Assembly: GCA_902802815.1 (NCBI GenBank)
Contig: CADCNQ010000017.1
Coordinates: 1 to 64,000 of the forward strand
Length of the DNA: 64,000 nt
Direction of reading: 5' to 3'
Source: an uncultured Bacteroidales bacterium
GTDB lineage: Bacteria; Bacteroidota; Bacteroidia; Bacteroidales; Bacteroidaceae
Positions 51,397 to 60,122 of this stretch are shown here, one piece after another (within the stretch, counting starts at the first letter, position 1; each line of letters opens with the position of its first letter). The notes under the pieces are model-generated. The model made no database searches and had not been told where the DNA came from. It saw only the letters and a list, made by a program, of their open reading frames with translations. The position numbers and the translations under genes were made by a program.

Positions 51397-52449
51397 ATGT
51401 CAAATCAAGATAACTCCAACATAGCTATTTTTAGCAACAACTTGCCATTTAATCCAAAGCGTGGTAGTTGTATGTACTTAGAGCCTCAGAGTGGCGCGAA
51501 TCAAGTGAACAACTACATCAACAACAATTATAGTTCTGTCGTCGAATTATTTGGTGAGAATCGTCCGTTTGTTTATCTTCCGGATATTGTTAGGCATCAG
51601 GATGCTATTCTGCACTATAATTATCCTTGGCCGGATGCGAGTCGTGCGGAGAGGACGAATGTGCACGTTCAAAACATGTATCGGGAGATACTCTCATATT
51701 GTACGAGCGGAATTGAACTCTTCCAAACGCCAGTCATTATGCGATACAATTACTGGCGTGATTACTGTTTCTATTTTTCGGTATTCCCTCTGTATTACGA
51801 AGATGATAATCAGTTTGTAAACCAGATAAAAGAAATAGTCTCTGCTCCAGTACTATCTTCAGGAGTGCGTGCCAGTAGTATCACTGATGTGACTTCTAGG
51901 CGTAGAATAGAACAGGACGTAGATTTGGAGTGGGTTTATGCACAAGCTAATGATATAAACGAGCGAATCAAGCAGTTGCAGATGTCTGGTGTTTCCAGTT
52001 ACGTCATTCGTAAACTGATTGTCCTGCCGGAACCAAAATTAAGCCGCCTTCGCATCACCAAAGATTTTCAAATCATATTGACGGATTACGATAATCTCCA
52101 GATTTCGATGCCGACTCTCTCTAAGGTCGTCTTTTTCTTCTTCCTGCGTCATCCTGAAGGTGTTCGTCTCAAGAGACTTGTAGAACACAAAGATGAGCTG
52201 TTGCAGATATACTATCGTCTCTCGAATCGTGAAGACATTGACAAACTGGAGAAAAGCATTGATGATTTGGTGGATCCTACCAATAATTCTATCAACGAAA
52301 AATGCAGCCGCATCCGTGCAGCTTTTGTCAACAACTTCACAGACGATTTAGCCAAACATTATTATATCATTGGAGACAGCTCAACGCCTAAGTATATAAA
52401 TTTGGATCGTAGTTTGGTGGAGGATGAGAGTGGGACTCTAAAAGAGTGA
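51397..52449 (+). CDS. Unknown protein with C-terminal winged-helix-like domain
   Basis: 350 residues, soluble, no signal peptide. I do not recognise the N-terminal 180 residues (FSNNLPFNPKRGSCMYLEPQ; YCFYFSVFPLYYEDDNQFVN). The C-terminal 150 residues contain KDFQIILTDYDNLQISMPTL, SKVVFFFFLRHPEGVRLKRL and DPTNNSINEKCSRIRAAFVN, a pattern I recall from many unnamed Bacteroidetes proteins; the middle part resembles a winged-helix regulator layout. It is AT-rich and lies 22 bases upstream of a large BspA-type gene, which it may regulate. That role is inference. Confidence 0.55.
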   Translation: MSNQDNSNIAIFSNNLPFNPKRGSCMYLEPQSGANQVNNYINNNYSSVVELFGENRPFVYLPDIVRHQDAILHYNYPWPDASRAERTNVHVQNMYREILSYCTSGIELFQTPVIMRYNYWRDYCFYFSVFPLYYEDDNQFVNQIKEIVSAPVLSSGVRASSITDVTSRRRIEQDVDLEWVYAQANDINERIKQLQMSGVSSYVIRKLIVLPEPKLSRLRITKDFQIILTDYDNLQISMPTLSKVVFFFFLRHPEGVRLKRLVEHKDELLQIYYRLSNREDIDKLEKSIDDLVDPTNNSINEKCSRIRAAFVNNFTDDLAKHYYIIGDSSTPKYINLDRSLVEDESGTLKE

Positions 52450-52471
52450 GTACAGTATTTATTATCATAAC

Positions 52472-54673
52472 ATGAAATTACTTCCTCGACAAAATAGATA
52501 TGCTGCTATATTCTTCATGATACTATTTCATGCAGAAAAGCTATCTGCTCAATTTGGTATGGAGCGGGAAATCGCAGAAGATAGTGGTGGAGGGCCTTTT
52601 AGTGGTCTTCTGGGTGCAATACTGACGCTCGGACTATTTTGGCTGTTGAAAGAAATCTTTGATGATGATTCTGATAAGACCAAAAATAAGCCTAATTATA
52701 ACAACTATAGTCAAGCAAAAGTAACCCATGACTATGAAATACTTGACGATTTGATAGCTAAAAACTTAACTATAGAATACAAAGGAGATGATGTGGTACT
52801 AACAAAATGTCGAAATAGCATACATGGTGAAGTACGTATTCCAAAGAAAGTAACTGTTATTGGCGATTCCGCCTTTCATTTTTGCACCGGCCTCACGTCT
52901 GTTGTTATTGGAAATAGCGTGACGAGCATTGGTAATGGCGCATTCTTCGGTTGCTCCAGTTTAAAGTCCATTACCATTCCCGAGAGTGTAAAAAGTATTG
53001 GCGTAAATGTCTTCCATCTTTGCTCCAGGCTCACATCTATTACTATCCCCAACAGTGTGACGACTATTGGCAATTATGCTTTCTCCGGCTGCAGAGGGCT
53101 CACTTCAATTATTATACCCAAGAGTGTGACGAGTATTGGCGAAGGTGCTTTCTCTGGCTGCATAGGGCTCACTTCAATTACTATCCCCAACAGCGTGACG
53201 AGTATTGGCGAAGGTGCTTTCTCCGGCTGCATAGGGCTCACTTCAATTATTATCCCTGAAAGTGTGACAATCATAGGCAAGAGTGCCTTCTCTGGTTGCT
53301 CTGGACTTCCTGTAGAGAATAAAATTAGATATGCTGATACGTATTTGGTAGATGTTGTTGATAAAACTCAAAACAACTATACCATTAAGGAGGAAACGAG
53401 GTTTGTTGGCAGCAAAGCTTTCTCAGGCTGCCTTAACCTGACTTCAATAACCATTCCCAATAATGTAACTAGCATAGGTAGTGATGCCTTCGAGGGATGC
53501 ACCAACCTTGCCAAGGCAGAATTTGCTAGTATAGAGAGTTTGTGTAAAATTTCATTTACTAATGGTTATAACCCATTGTTCCTTGCCCATCATCTTTATG
53601 TTGATGGCAATGAAATTACGAATCTTGTAATTCCTGAGGGTGTAACGAATATAAGCGAATTGGCCTTTCATGGTTGCTCCGGTCTAAAGTCAATTATTAT
53701 CCCCAACAGCGTGACGAGTATTGGCAATTATGCTTTCTCTGGCTGCATAGGGCTCACTTCAATTACTATCCCCAACAGCGTGACGAGTATTGGCGGAGGT
53801 GCTTTCTCCGGCTGCACAGGGCTCACTTCAATTATTATCCCTGAGAGCGTGACGAGTATTGGCAATTATACTTTCTTTGGTTGCTCAGGACTTACATTTT
53901 TTACAATCCCCAATAGCGTGACAAGTATCGGCGCGAGCGCCTTTAAAGGCTGTTCTTGCCTCACTTCTGTTACCATTGGTAGCGGTGTGACGAGCATAGG
54001 TGAGAGTGCCTTCGAGAACTGCTCCGACCTTACATCTGTTGTAATCCCCAATAGCGTGATAAGTATCGGCGAGTGTACTTTCTATCAATGCTCTAGCCTC
54101 ACATCTGTTACCATTGGTAGCGGTGTTACGAGTATAAGTGCGGATGCCTTTCATGGATGCTTCAACCTTGCCAAGGCAGAATTTTCAAGTATAGAAAGAT
54201 TGTGTAATATTTCGTTTTATATTTCGTTCCATTTTTATGGAAGTAACCCTCTTCACTATGCCCATCATCTTTATGTTGATGGTAGTGAAGTTACTAATCT
54301 TGTAATCCCCGATAGCGTGACTTGCATAGGTGGCTTTACTTTCCAGGGTTGCTCTAGCCTCACGTCAATTATAATCCACGAGAGTGTGACGAGTATTGGC
54401 TTGTGGGCTTTCTATGGTTGTTCCGGTCTTACTACAATTACAATCCCCAAGAGTGTGACGAGCATTGGTATATGGGCTTTCTATGGTTGTTCCGGCCTCA
54501 CGTCTGTAACGTGTCTTGCAGATGAAGTTCCTTGCACGGGCATAGATATCTTTAAAGGCGTCTGTCAGGATATAGCAACGCTATATGTGCCGGCTTCTTC
54601 AATAGATGCGTATAAAAACGCTGATCAATGGAAGGACTTTGCAAAGATTTTACCGATAGAAGAAAAAGAATGA
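52472..54673 (+). CDS. Large BspA-type leucine-rich repeat protein
   Basis: 733 residues. A signal peptide (RYAAIFFMILFHAEKLSA) and a second hydrophobic segment (FSGLLGAILTLGLFWLLKEI, residues about 47-66) precede about 22 LRR_5 units (SITIPNSVTSIGxxAFSGC). Two related blocks, residues about 340-390 and 565-610 (LAKAEFASIESLCKISF; HHLYVDGNEITNLVIP), interrupt the repeats at equal positions, so the protein looks like an internal duplication. Several units at 53064-53280 and 53690-53860 are nearly the same at DNA level. No lipobox, unlike the first BspA protein. The C-terminus LYVPASSIDAYKNADQWKDF is typical. Likely surface or periplasmic binding protein. Stop overlaps the next gene (ATGA). Confidence 0.88.
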   Translation: MKLLPRQNRYAAIFFMILFHAEKLSAQFGMEREIAEDSGGGPFSGLLGAILTLGLFWLLKEIFDDDSDKTKNKPNYNNYSQAKVTHDYEILDDLIAKNLTIEYKGDDVVLTKCRNSIHGEVRIPKKVTVIGDSAFHFCTGLTSVVIGNSVTSIGNGAFFGCSSLKSITIPESVKSIGVNVFHLCSRLTSITIPNSVTTIGNYAFSGCRGLTSIIIPKSVTSIGEGAFSGCIGLTSITIPNSVTSIGEGAFSGCIGLTSIIIPESVTIIGKSAFSGCSGLPVENKIRYADTYLVDVVDKTQNNYTIKEETRFVGSKAFSGCLNLTSITIPNNVTSIGSDAFEGCTNLAKAEFASIESLCKISFTNGYNPLFLAHHLYVDGNEITNLVIPEGVTNISELAFHGCSGLKSIIIPNSVTSIGNYAFSGCIGLTSITIPNSVTSIGGGAFSGCTGLTSIIIPESVTSIGNYTFFGCSGLTFFTIPNSVTSIGASAFKGCSCLTSVTIGSGVTSIGESAFENCSDLTSVVIPNSVISIGECTFYQCSSLTSVTIGSGVTSISADAFHGCFNLAKAEFSSIERLCNISFYISFHFYGSNPLHYAHHLYVDGSEVTNLVIPDSVTCIGGFTFQGCSSLTSIIIHESVTSIGLWAFYGCSGLTTITIPKSVTSIGIWAFYGCSGLTSVTCLADEVPCTGIDIFKGVCQDIATLYVPASSIDAYKNADQWKDFAKILPIEEKE

Positions 54674-55467
54674 AAAGAAACGGTTTGACATTAGAAGAAA
54701 TAGGATGGGGAGATGCTAAAGCTATCAAAGTAACTGGTAGTCATCATGGAATTTATTTTAGAAATAGGAATCCGGAAATAAACTTAAGTACTCCTATTTT
54801 TCGCTATATGAAGTTGGGACATCTGATTTCACTTGTAGACAACAAAAGTTTATATATACCAAACAGGAGTGCCTTTACAGATTTGAGAGATAAGATGGGA
54901 TTTGAAAAAATATCGTTGGAGAATATCCGTTCTTCCGGTTTAGAAGTTGCGGAAAGTTATAAAAACATGAAAGAAATAAGAGCTTGGAGAGAATATAAGG
55001 ATAAAGCATTTCATGTTTGTATTTCATGTTGGACAACAGATAGACGGGGTCCTGATACAGTAGATGAAAATTTTTTGATGTGGAAGGCTTATTCTGCTAG
55101 TAATGATATAACATGCAGGGTGAAAACTACAATTAAAGATTTAGTTGACAGTATAGAAGACCTTTCTTGTGACATTGCTGTCTCGGATGTTTTTTACAAT
55201 GAAGGCGGCAATAGATATGATAGACTGATATTTGGTAAATCTATTTATTACGAAAGTGAACAAGAAATAAGGGTTGTTGCATTGTCTAACGATAATCATG
55301 TAGATGTTAAAATAAACCCATATAGTTTGATTAAAGAAATAAAGACTTCTCCATTCGTTATTCCACCCGTTGAAGGAAGCATAATAGATATGCTAAAGAA
55401 ACGATATCCTCAACTGGAAAATGTGATTTCGTCTTCTAAGGTAATGGAATATGCATATGTAAATTAA
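54670..55467 (+). CDS. DUF2971 family protein
   Basis: 265 residues from the ATG that overlaps the BspA stop. STPIFRYMKLGHLISLVDNK at the N-terminus and HVCISCWTTDRRGPDTVDEN, FLMWKAYS in the middle give the DUF2971 pattern (Cys-Trp followed by Met-Trp-x-x-Tyr). FGKSIYYESEQEIRVVALSN is the third block. Soluble; function of the family unknown. AT-rich like its neighbours. The coupling to a BspA gene is unusual to my knowledge. Confidence 0.72.
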   Translation: MKRNGLTLEEIGWGDAKAIKVTGSHHGIYFRNRNPEINLSTPIFRYMKLGHLISLVDNKSLYIPNRSAFTDLRDKMGFEKISLENIRSSGLEVAESYKNMKEIRAWREYKDKAFHVCISCWTTDRRGPDTVDENFLMWKAYSASNDITCRVKTTIKDLVDSIEDLSCDIAVSDVFYNEGGNRYDRLIFGKSIYYESEQEIRVVALSNDNHVDVKINPYSLIKEIKTSPFVIPPVEGSIIDMLKKRYPQLENVISSSKVMEYAYVN

Positions 55468-55547
55468 AATGCTAACAGGTATCAGTAGAGGTAATCCCGT
55501 TTTTATATGACGTCAGAATGTATGTAGAACTATATAACAAAAACCTT

Positions 55548-56549
55548 ATGAAACATTGGTTAATTTCTATTGCTAATTTTAAATTGCAGAAGATCAAACT
55601 TATTTGTATTGTAATGCAATGGGGATGGATGTCATGTTTTATACATGCACAGCAATACGTGCCTACTCAATCGAACACTGTACCTAATTCGCAAATTAAT
55701 TTTGTGAGAAATCTGACAAACACACCAACAATAAATGTTAATGTTCAAGCAAGAACCCCGGTTAATCATGAAATGGATGCGGTAAAAGCAATCAACCAGC
55801 GTGTTCAACATCAAGAGGAAGAATACAGGAAATATATGATTGCATATTCTGAAGCATTAGGTAAAGAAAACTGGATAGGTGCTGCAGAACTCTTAAAGTC
55901 AGCATTTGAATCTAAATCGTATGGGCCGAGTGACGATGACTTAGTTAAAGTTGCAGATTTATATTTTAAAGGAGGAGACTATGAAAATGCCGTAATGATT
56001 TACAAGAAGGCAATGGCCTCTTATTTTTGGAATAGAGAATATGATAAAATTATAGCAATAACAACTAGAATATCTACAAAATATTTAGATGATTATATTT
56101 TAAGTTACATCGCATTCGGAAAAGTTGTAAGTGGCGATTCAAAAAATGGTATATTAATTATAGACTCCTTAATAGCAAACACACCTCCTAAAATTAAAAG
56201 TTTTTCTGCATTATTAATGGGAGATTACTATACGCAGTGTTCCGATTATCGTAATGGGTTGAAATATTATAAATTGGGATATCCTTATTGCATGAAAAAG
56301 GATATGCTGGGGTTAAGAATCGCTGAGGTATGTTATGAAATGTCAGAATATGATGAGTGTATAGAGACTATTAATAATATGATGGTAAACGAAAGTTTTA
56401 GGCTTTCTTATTTATCGGCATATGCATATTATTTGAGGGGAAAAGCAAAATACATGAAAGGCGAAATCAAAGACGCAAAAACAGATTTAAAAAAAGCGAA
56501 GAAAATGGGTAGTGATGATGCAAGAGCATTTCTAAAGGAGAATAATTAA
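55548..56549 (+). CDS. TPR-repeat protein, AT-rich, unknown function
   Basis: 333 residues from ATG 55548 (an in-frame ATG at 55518 is possible). A hydrophobic N-terminal segment (LICIVMQWGWMSCFIHA) may be a signal peptide, cleaved before QQYVPTQ. From residue about 100 helical pairs resemble TPRs: LVKVADLYFKGGDYENAVMI, YTQCSDYRNGLKYYKLGYPY, LRGKAKYMKGEIKDAKTDLK. No catalytic motif. It follows the DUF2971 gene by 80 bases. Confidence 0.7.
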   Translation: MKHWLISIANFKLQKIKLICIVMQWGWMSCFIHAQQYVPTQSNTVPNSQINFVRNLTNTPTINVNVQARTPVNHEMDAVKAINQRVQHQEEEYRKYMIAYSEALGKENWIGAAELLKSAFESKSYGPSDDDLVKVADLYFKGGDYENAVMIYKKAMASYFWNREYDKIIAITTRISTKYLDDYILSYIAFGKVVSGDSKNGILIIDSLIANTPPKIKSFSALLMGDYYTQCSDYRNGLKYYKLGYPYCMKKDMLGLRIAEVCYEMSEYDECIETINNMMVNESFRLSYLSAYAYYLRGKAKYMKGEIKDAKTDLKKAKKMGSDDARAFLKENN

Positions 56550-56663
56550 ATCTAGAAATGATCTTCGTTTTACAAAACAATGAAGACGCGTCGCTAATAT
56601 AGACTAGATCTATTCTTTTGTTACAGGGAAAGTGGTATTTGATTAAAATAATAAATAGAAGCG

Positions 56664-56888
56664 ATGAACATTATTAAGAACATCTTCTGTGCTGTTTTAT
56701 TTTTGATTCTTATTTCAGTCAGTATTTGTTGGTTTGTTTATAATGGAACATCAGACTATTCCAGTATTATGTCTAAGACGGGCCATGTCGAGTGGCTCAG
56801 CATAATGGGCCATGACCTTTTCTACGCCGAGTCCATTGTTTTCGATATATTGATACCATTTGTTGCGTTTGTTCTAGTTGTTATTTAA
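56664..56888 (+). CDS. Small membrane protein, unknown
   Basis: 74 residues with two hydrophobic segments, at residues 7-27 (IFCAVLFLILISVSICWFVY) and about 59-74 (FDILIPFVAFVLVVI), joined by a soluble loop with SSIMSKTGHVEWLSIMGHD. No family recognised. AT-rich. It may pair with the next membrane-anchored protein. Confidence 0.5.
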   Translation: MNIIKNIFCAVLFLILISVSICWFVYNGTSDYSSIMSKTGHVEWLSIMGHDLFYAESIVFDILIPFVAFVLVVI

Positions 56889-56917
56889 TAAATCTCACAT
56901 CAATGTAGGGCGATATT

Positions 56918-57379
56918 ATGATACGTATCATTCTTAATACATTAAAATGGATTGCTATAAGTATAGGCGCATTGGTTGTATGCCTTTTGCTATTTATTGG
57001 TGGACTTTACATATATTACGAATATTTTTACCAAGAATGGTACCCTGCAAGGATTGAGAGGATAACAGACATAAGAGTGCCGAAGTTTGAAGTCACGGAA
57101 TATGTTGCAGGACCAAGATCGTTCACTGGAGACTATAATGACACTTATTTCATAGAATTCAAAACTATTCCGTCTGATGAACTGTTCGATGAAATAGACA
57201 GGAAGATAGCCAAAGGTGGAACTGGATGGAAGAGAGACGGGAAGAAATATTCTTTCTCTGTTATTTGGGGCAACGGATATTCTACGCCAAAAGGAGAAAG
57301 TGAAGACGCCGACGGGATATTCGATATCACTATGACCCGAGGGGAAAAAGAAGCGATAATCCACAGCGGAGCCTGGTAA
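56918..57379 (+). CDS. Membrane-anchored protein, unknown
   Basis: 153 residues. One N-terminal membrane helix (WIAISIGALVVCLLLFIGGL) and a soluble domain of about 110 residues with alternating strands (ARIERITDIRVPKFEVTEYV; YSFSVIWGNGYSTPKG; FDITMTRGEKEAIIHSGAW). The single-helix plus small-domain layout is seen in some immunity-type proteins, but no toxin gene is visible nearby, so I make no functional call. Confidence 0.55.
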   Translation: MIRIILNTLKWIAISIGALVVCLLLFIGGLYIYYEYFYQEWYPARIERITDIRVPKFEVTEYVAGPRSFTGDYNDTYFIEFKTIPSDELFDEIDRKIAKGGTGWKRDGKKYSFSVIWGNGYSTPKGESEDADGIFDITMTRGEKEAIIHSGAW

Positions 57380-57463
57380 CATCAGCCATCCCATTTTTTT
57401 TCTGCATAGTTATAAGAAGAGGTAAGAGGTCTGAAGGCTGAGGTATGAGGTATGAGGTATGAT

Positions 57464-57639
57464 ATCTTAGACCTATCTACTACCTATCTACTACCTATGT
57501 ACTACCTATATACCAGGTAAACCTTAGGCAAGGTGTTGGCAAGGTGTTGGCAAGGTGTTGGCAAGGACTTCGCAAGCTCAGGCAAGCTATTTGTGCTTGC
57601 TAACTCCTTGCCAACAGTATGCGAAGGACGAGAGAAGGA
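57464..57639. repeat. Dispersed hairpin-forming repeat, copy 2
   Basis: Same order of blocks as 3012-3187: CTACCTAT units, ACCAGGTAAACCTTAGGCAA, tandem GGCAAGGTGTT, then GCTATTTGTGCTTGC, ACTCCTTGCCAACAG and GCGAAGGACGAGAGAAGGA. It differs by one CTAC unit fewer, one GGCAAGG unit more and a few bases. The rest of the 57380-57760 gap consists of GAGGTATGAG, GGCTGAAGGCTGA and ACTCGTCTACTCGTC repeats. Confidence 0.85.
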
Positions 57640-57761
57640 CGAGAGAAGGACGAGGGCTGATGTCTGAAGGCTGAAGGCTGAGAGAAGTATGAGGGCTGAG
57701 GGCTGAAGTAGGACTAACAACTCGTCTACTCGTCCACTTGTTTACTTGTCAACTAAAAAAG

Positions 57762-57793
57762 AAATGTCGCCCAAGCGGACGGCATTTTTTTTG
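57762..57793 (+). terminator. Plus-strand terminator at end of the accessory block
   Basis: AAATGTCG at 57762-57769 pairs with CGGCATTT at 57780-57787 (one G-U pair), followed by TTTTT. Confidence 0.65.
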
Positions 57794-57796
57794 TTT

Positions 57797-57845
57797 CGTG
57801 ACAAATGTGACAAATGTGACACGGAAATTTTGTGCCCTCGGAGAA
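57797..57845. repeat. Dispersed TGTCACATT repeat, copy D (reverse orientation)
   Basis: CGTGACAAATGTGACAAATG, then TGACACGGAAATTTTGTGCC and CTCGGAGAA. Its complement matches 47312-47362 over both the tandem core and the flank. Confidence 0.75.
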
Positions 57846-57852
57846 TTTTTGC

Positions 57853-57883
57853 AAAAAAAAAGACCCGCACGAAGGCGGGCCTT
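57853..57883 (-). terminator. Terminator of the OmpA-type lipoprotein gene
   Basis: On the minus strand GGCCCGC and GCGGGTC pair around CTTCGT and are followed by nine T. Confidence 0.85.
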
Positions 57884-57904
57884 TGAGGGTATACAAAGCG
57901 AATA

Positions 57905-58741
57905 TCACTCGGCGGGAGCCTGGTCGATGAGTTCCATGAACTGATCCAGCTTCGGAGTGATGATGATCTGAGTGCGGCGGTTGCGAGTGCGACCGTCAGC
58001 AGTGGCATTGTCGGCAACGGGGTTGTACTCGCCGCGGCCACCGGCCGTCATGCGGCTGGGATTCACACCGTAGCGGTTCTGCAGCTCCTGAACGACACTC
58101 GAGGCACGCAGGCAGGAGAGGTCCCAGTTGTTGCGGATGTTGGTCTTCGAGATGGGCACATCGTCCGTGTTGCCCTCGATGAGCACCTCGTAGTCGCTGT
58201 AGTCGGTGATGATCTTGGCAATCTTGGAGAGCGTCTCGGCTGCAGCGGGACTGATCTCGTAGCTGCCGCTCTTGTAGAGCATGTTGTCGTTGAGCGAGAT
58301 ATACACCACGCCTTTGAGCACCTGCACATCGACATCCTTCAGTTCCTCACGGGAGAGGGAACGGGTGAGCTTGTTGGTCAGAGCCAGGCTCAGGGAGTCG
58401 CTCTTCGACTTGGCCTCGACGAGCTGCTTGATGTACTTGTTGGAGGCATTGATCTCATCGACCAGCTTGGAGATGTTGGCGCCGCTGGAGGTGACGCTGT
58501 TGGCCAGAGAAGCCTGGAGGGCGCTGTTGGCCGTCTTCAGGTCGCCCATCTCGCGCTGCGCTGCGGTGAGCATGCGCTCGTAGTTTTTGTTGTTGGTCTC
58601 GCATTCGCGCAGAGAGAGCGACTGCTCGTTGTACCTGGCCTCGGCGGCGTTGCGCGCGTTGACTGCTTCCTGATACTGTTTCTTGCTGACGCAGGAGGTC
58701 ATGACAAGAACGGAAAGTGCAAAGAAAATTACTTTTTTCAT
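57905..58741 (-). CDS. OmpA/MotB-domain lipoprotein with coiled-coil linker
   Basis: 278 residues. Signal peptide with lipobox (FFALSVLVMTSC), then about 110 residues of heptad-like helix (AVNARNAAEARYNEQSLSLR, QREMGDLKTANSALQASLAN), then an OmpA-like peptidoglycan-binding domain: VVYISLNDNMLYKSGSYEIS, VLIEGNTDDVPISKTNIRNN and NRYGVNPSRMTAGGRGEYNP, ending in TRNRRTQIIITP with the Arg pair that binds diaminopimelate. It tethers the outer membrane to the wall, with the coiled coil setting the distance. ATG 58741 is chosen from signal peptide and promoter position. Confidence 0.92.
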   Translation of the reverse strand: MKKVIFFALSVLVMTSCVSKKQYQEAVNARNAAEARYNEQSLSLRECETNNKNYERMLTAAQREMGDLKTANSALQASLANSVTSSGANISKLVDEINASNKYIKQLVEAKSKSDSLSLALTNKLTRSLSREELKDVDVQVLKGVVYISLNDNMLYKSGSYEISPAAAETLSKIAKIITDYSDYEVLIEGNTDDVPISKTNIRNNWDLSCLRASSVVQELQNRYGVNPSRMTAGGRGEYNPVADNATADGRTRNRRTQIIITPKLDQFMELIDQAPAE

Positions 58742-58775
58742 AGTCGTAGAACTTAATCTTTCACAAAATTCGCTG

Positions 58776-58833
58776 CAAAGGTACAAAAAAACACCGAAAC
58801 ATTTGGCTATATTACATTTTTTAACTACCTTTG
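58776..58833. promoter_or_regulatory. Divergent promoters: OmpA lipoprotein (minus) and rplU-rpmA (plus)
   Basis: CAAAGGTA at 58776-58783 is TACCTTTG for the minus gene. On the plus strand TTTG at 58802-58805, a 20-base spacer and TACCTTTG at 58826-58833 serve rplU. Confidence 0.8.
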
Positions 58834-58839
58834 CGCCCG

Positions 58840-58922
58840 ATTTATGCCATGCAGGCCAGGAAAGTGCCACAGAAAACAGTGGCCGCCACATGGTGAAACC
58901 CGTTAAAAAAAACTAAAGAAAA
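58840..58922 (+). promoter_or_regulatory. rplU leader with a small hairpin
   Basis: The leader of about 85 bases contains GCCAC at 58866-58870 and GTGGC at 58879-58883 enclosing AGAAAACA. Leaders of ribosomal protein operons often carry autoregulatory structures, and an L21 leader is known in Firmicutes; equivalence here is unproven. Confidence 0.4.
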
Positions 58923-59240
58923 ATGTACGCAATCGTAGAGATTAACGGTCAGCAGTTCAAGGCTGAGGCAGAGAAGAAGCTCTTCGTGCACCGCATCGAG
59001 GGCGCAGAGGCCGGCAAGACTGTTGAATTTGAGAAGGTGCTGCTCGTAGACGCAGACGGTAAGGTGAAGGTGGGTGCTCCCACAGTGGCCGGTGCCAAGG
59101 TGGTGGCCGAGGTGGTAAGTCCCCTGGTAAAGGGCGAAAAGGTGCTCGTATTCCACAAGAAGCGTCGCAAGGGTATGCGCAAGCTGAACGGTCACCGTCA
59201 GCAGTTCACTGAGATTCTCGTCAAGGAGGTAGCCTGCTAA
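58923..59240 (+). CDS. rplU: 50S ribosomal protein L21
   Basis: 105 residues. [20 protein letters not shown] is the L21 N-terminus; [20 protein letters not shown] near the C-terminus is the rRNA-binding basic block. It is a 23S rRNA-binding structural protein. rpmA follows 42 bases later, the usual rplU-rpmA order. Confidence 0.97.
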   Translation: MYAIVEINGQQFKAEAEKKLFVHRIEGAEAGKTVEFEKVLLVDADGKVKVGAPTVAGAKVVAEVVSPLVKGEKVLVFHKKRRKGMRKLNGHRQQFTEILVKEVAC

Positions 59241-59282
59241 GAAGGTGCTTCTGATACACTAACCGCTAAAAGTTAAAAGACA

Positions 59283-59540
59283 ATGGCACATAAGAAAGGT
59301 GTAGGTAGTTCAAAGAACGGCCGCGAGTCAGCAGCCCAGCGACTCGGTATTAAGATTTTCGGTGGCGAGAAGTGCGTCGCAGGTAATGTCATCGTGCGCC
59401 AGCGCGGTACACGTCATTACCCCGGTCAGAACGTAGGCATGGGCAGCGATCACACGCTGTATGCTCTCGCCGACGGTATTGTTACCTTCAAGAAGGGTCG
59501 TCTGGACCGCTCCACAGTGAGCGTATTGCCCGAGGCTTAA
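59283..59540 (+). CDS. rpmA: 50S ribosomal protein L27
   Basis: 85 residues. [20 protein letters not shown] is the L27 N-terminus that reaches the peptidyl transferase centre; [20 protein letters not shown] and [14 protein letters not shown] follow. The N-terminus lacks the cleavable extension found in many Firmicutes L27 proteins. Co-transcribed with rplU; queH starts 15 bases downstream. Confidence 0.97.
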   Translation: MAHKKGVGSSKNGRESAAQRLGIKIFGGEKCVAGNVIVRQRGTRHYPGQNVGMGSDHTLYALADGIVTFKKGRLDRSTVSVLPEA

Positions 59541-59555
59541 AGAAGGAGGAAAGGC

Positions 59556-60122
59556 ATGAAGCGTGTGATGTTGCACGCCTGCTGTGCACCCTGCTCCGCA
59601 GCTATCCTGGAATGGATGATGCAGAGCGGGGTGCAGCCGTATATATACTTCTGCAATCCCAACATCACGCCGAGAGAGGAATACGAGAAGCGGCGTGACG
59701 AGCTGCGGCGCTACGCAGAGCGGCTGGGAGTGGATTTCGAGGAGGCGCCCTACGACCATGAGAAATGGCTGGAGGCCGTGAGAGGACTGGAGGACGAACC
59801 CGAGAGGGGACGCCGCTGCCTGCAATGCTTCCGCTACCGCCTGCTCAGGAGCGCAGAGAGGGCCAGGGAACTCGGCATAGAGACATTCACCACGTCGCTG
59901 GCATCATCGCGCTGGAAAAGCATAGCACAGACCACGCAGGCCGGACACGAAGCCGCCGACAGAGTGAATGCAGAGGAGGGGGAAGAGGTGGTGCAGTTTG
60001 ACGACCGCAACTGGAGAAAAGGCGGACTGCAGGAGAGGCGCAACGCGCTGCTCAGGGAGATGCAGTTCTACAACCAGCTGTGGTGCGGCTGCGAATTCTC
60101 AAGAAGAGACAAGGAAGACTAA
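59556..60122 (+). CDS. queH: Epoxyqueuosine reductase QueH
   Basis: 188 residues. QueH performs the last step of queuosine synthesis in tRNA without cobalamin, as a substitute for QueG. The cysteine signature is complete: MLHACCAPCSAAIL at the N-terminus, RRCLQCFRYRLLR in the middle and YNQLWCGCEFS at the end, ligands for the iron-sulfur cluster and a second metal. It follows rpmA by 15 bases and may be translated from the ribosomal protein mRNA. The 3' end overlaps the convergent YggS-type gene by 4 bases. Confidence 0.93.
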   Translation: MKRVMLHACCAPCSAAILEWMMQSGVQPYIYFCNPNITPREEYEKRRDELRRYAERLGVDFEEAPYDHEKWLEAVRGLEDEPERGRRCLQCFRYRLLRSAERARELGIETFTTSLASSRWKSIAQTTQAGHEAADRVNAEEGEEVVQFDDRNWRKGGLQERRNALLREMQFYNQLWCGCEFSRRDKED

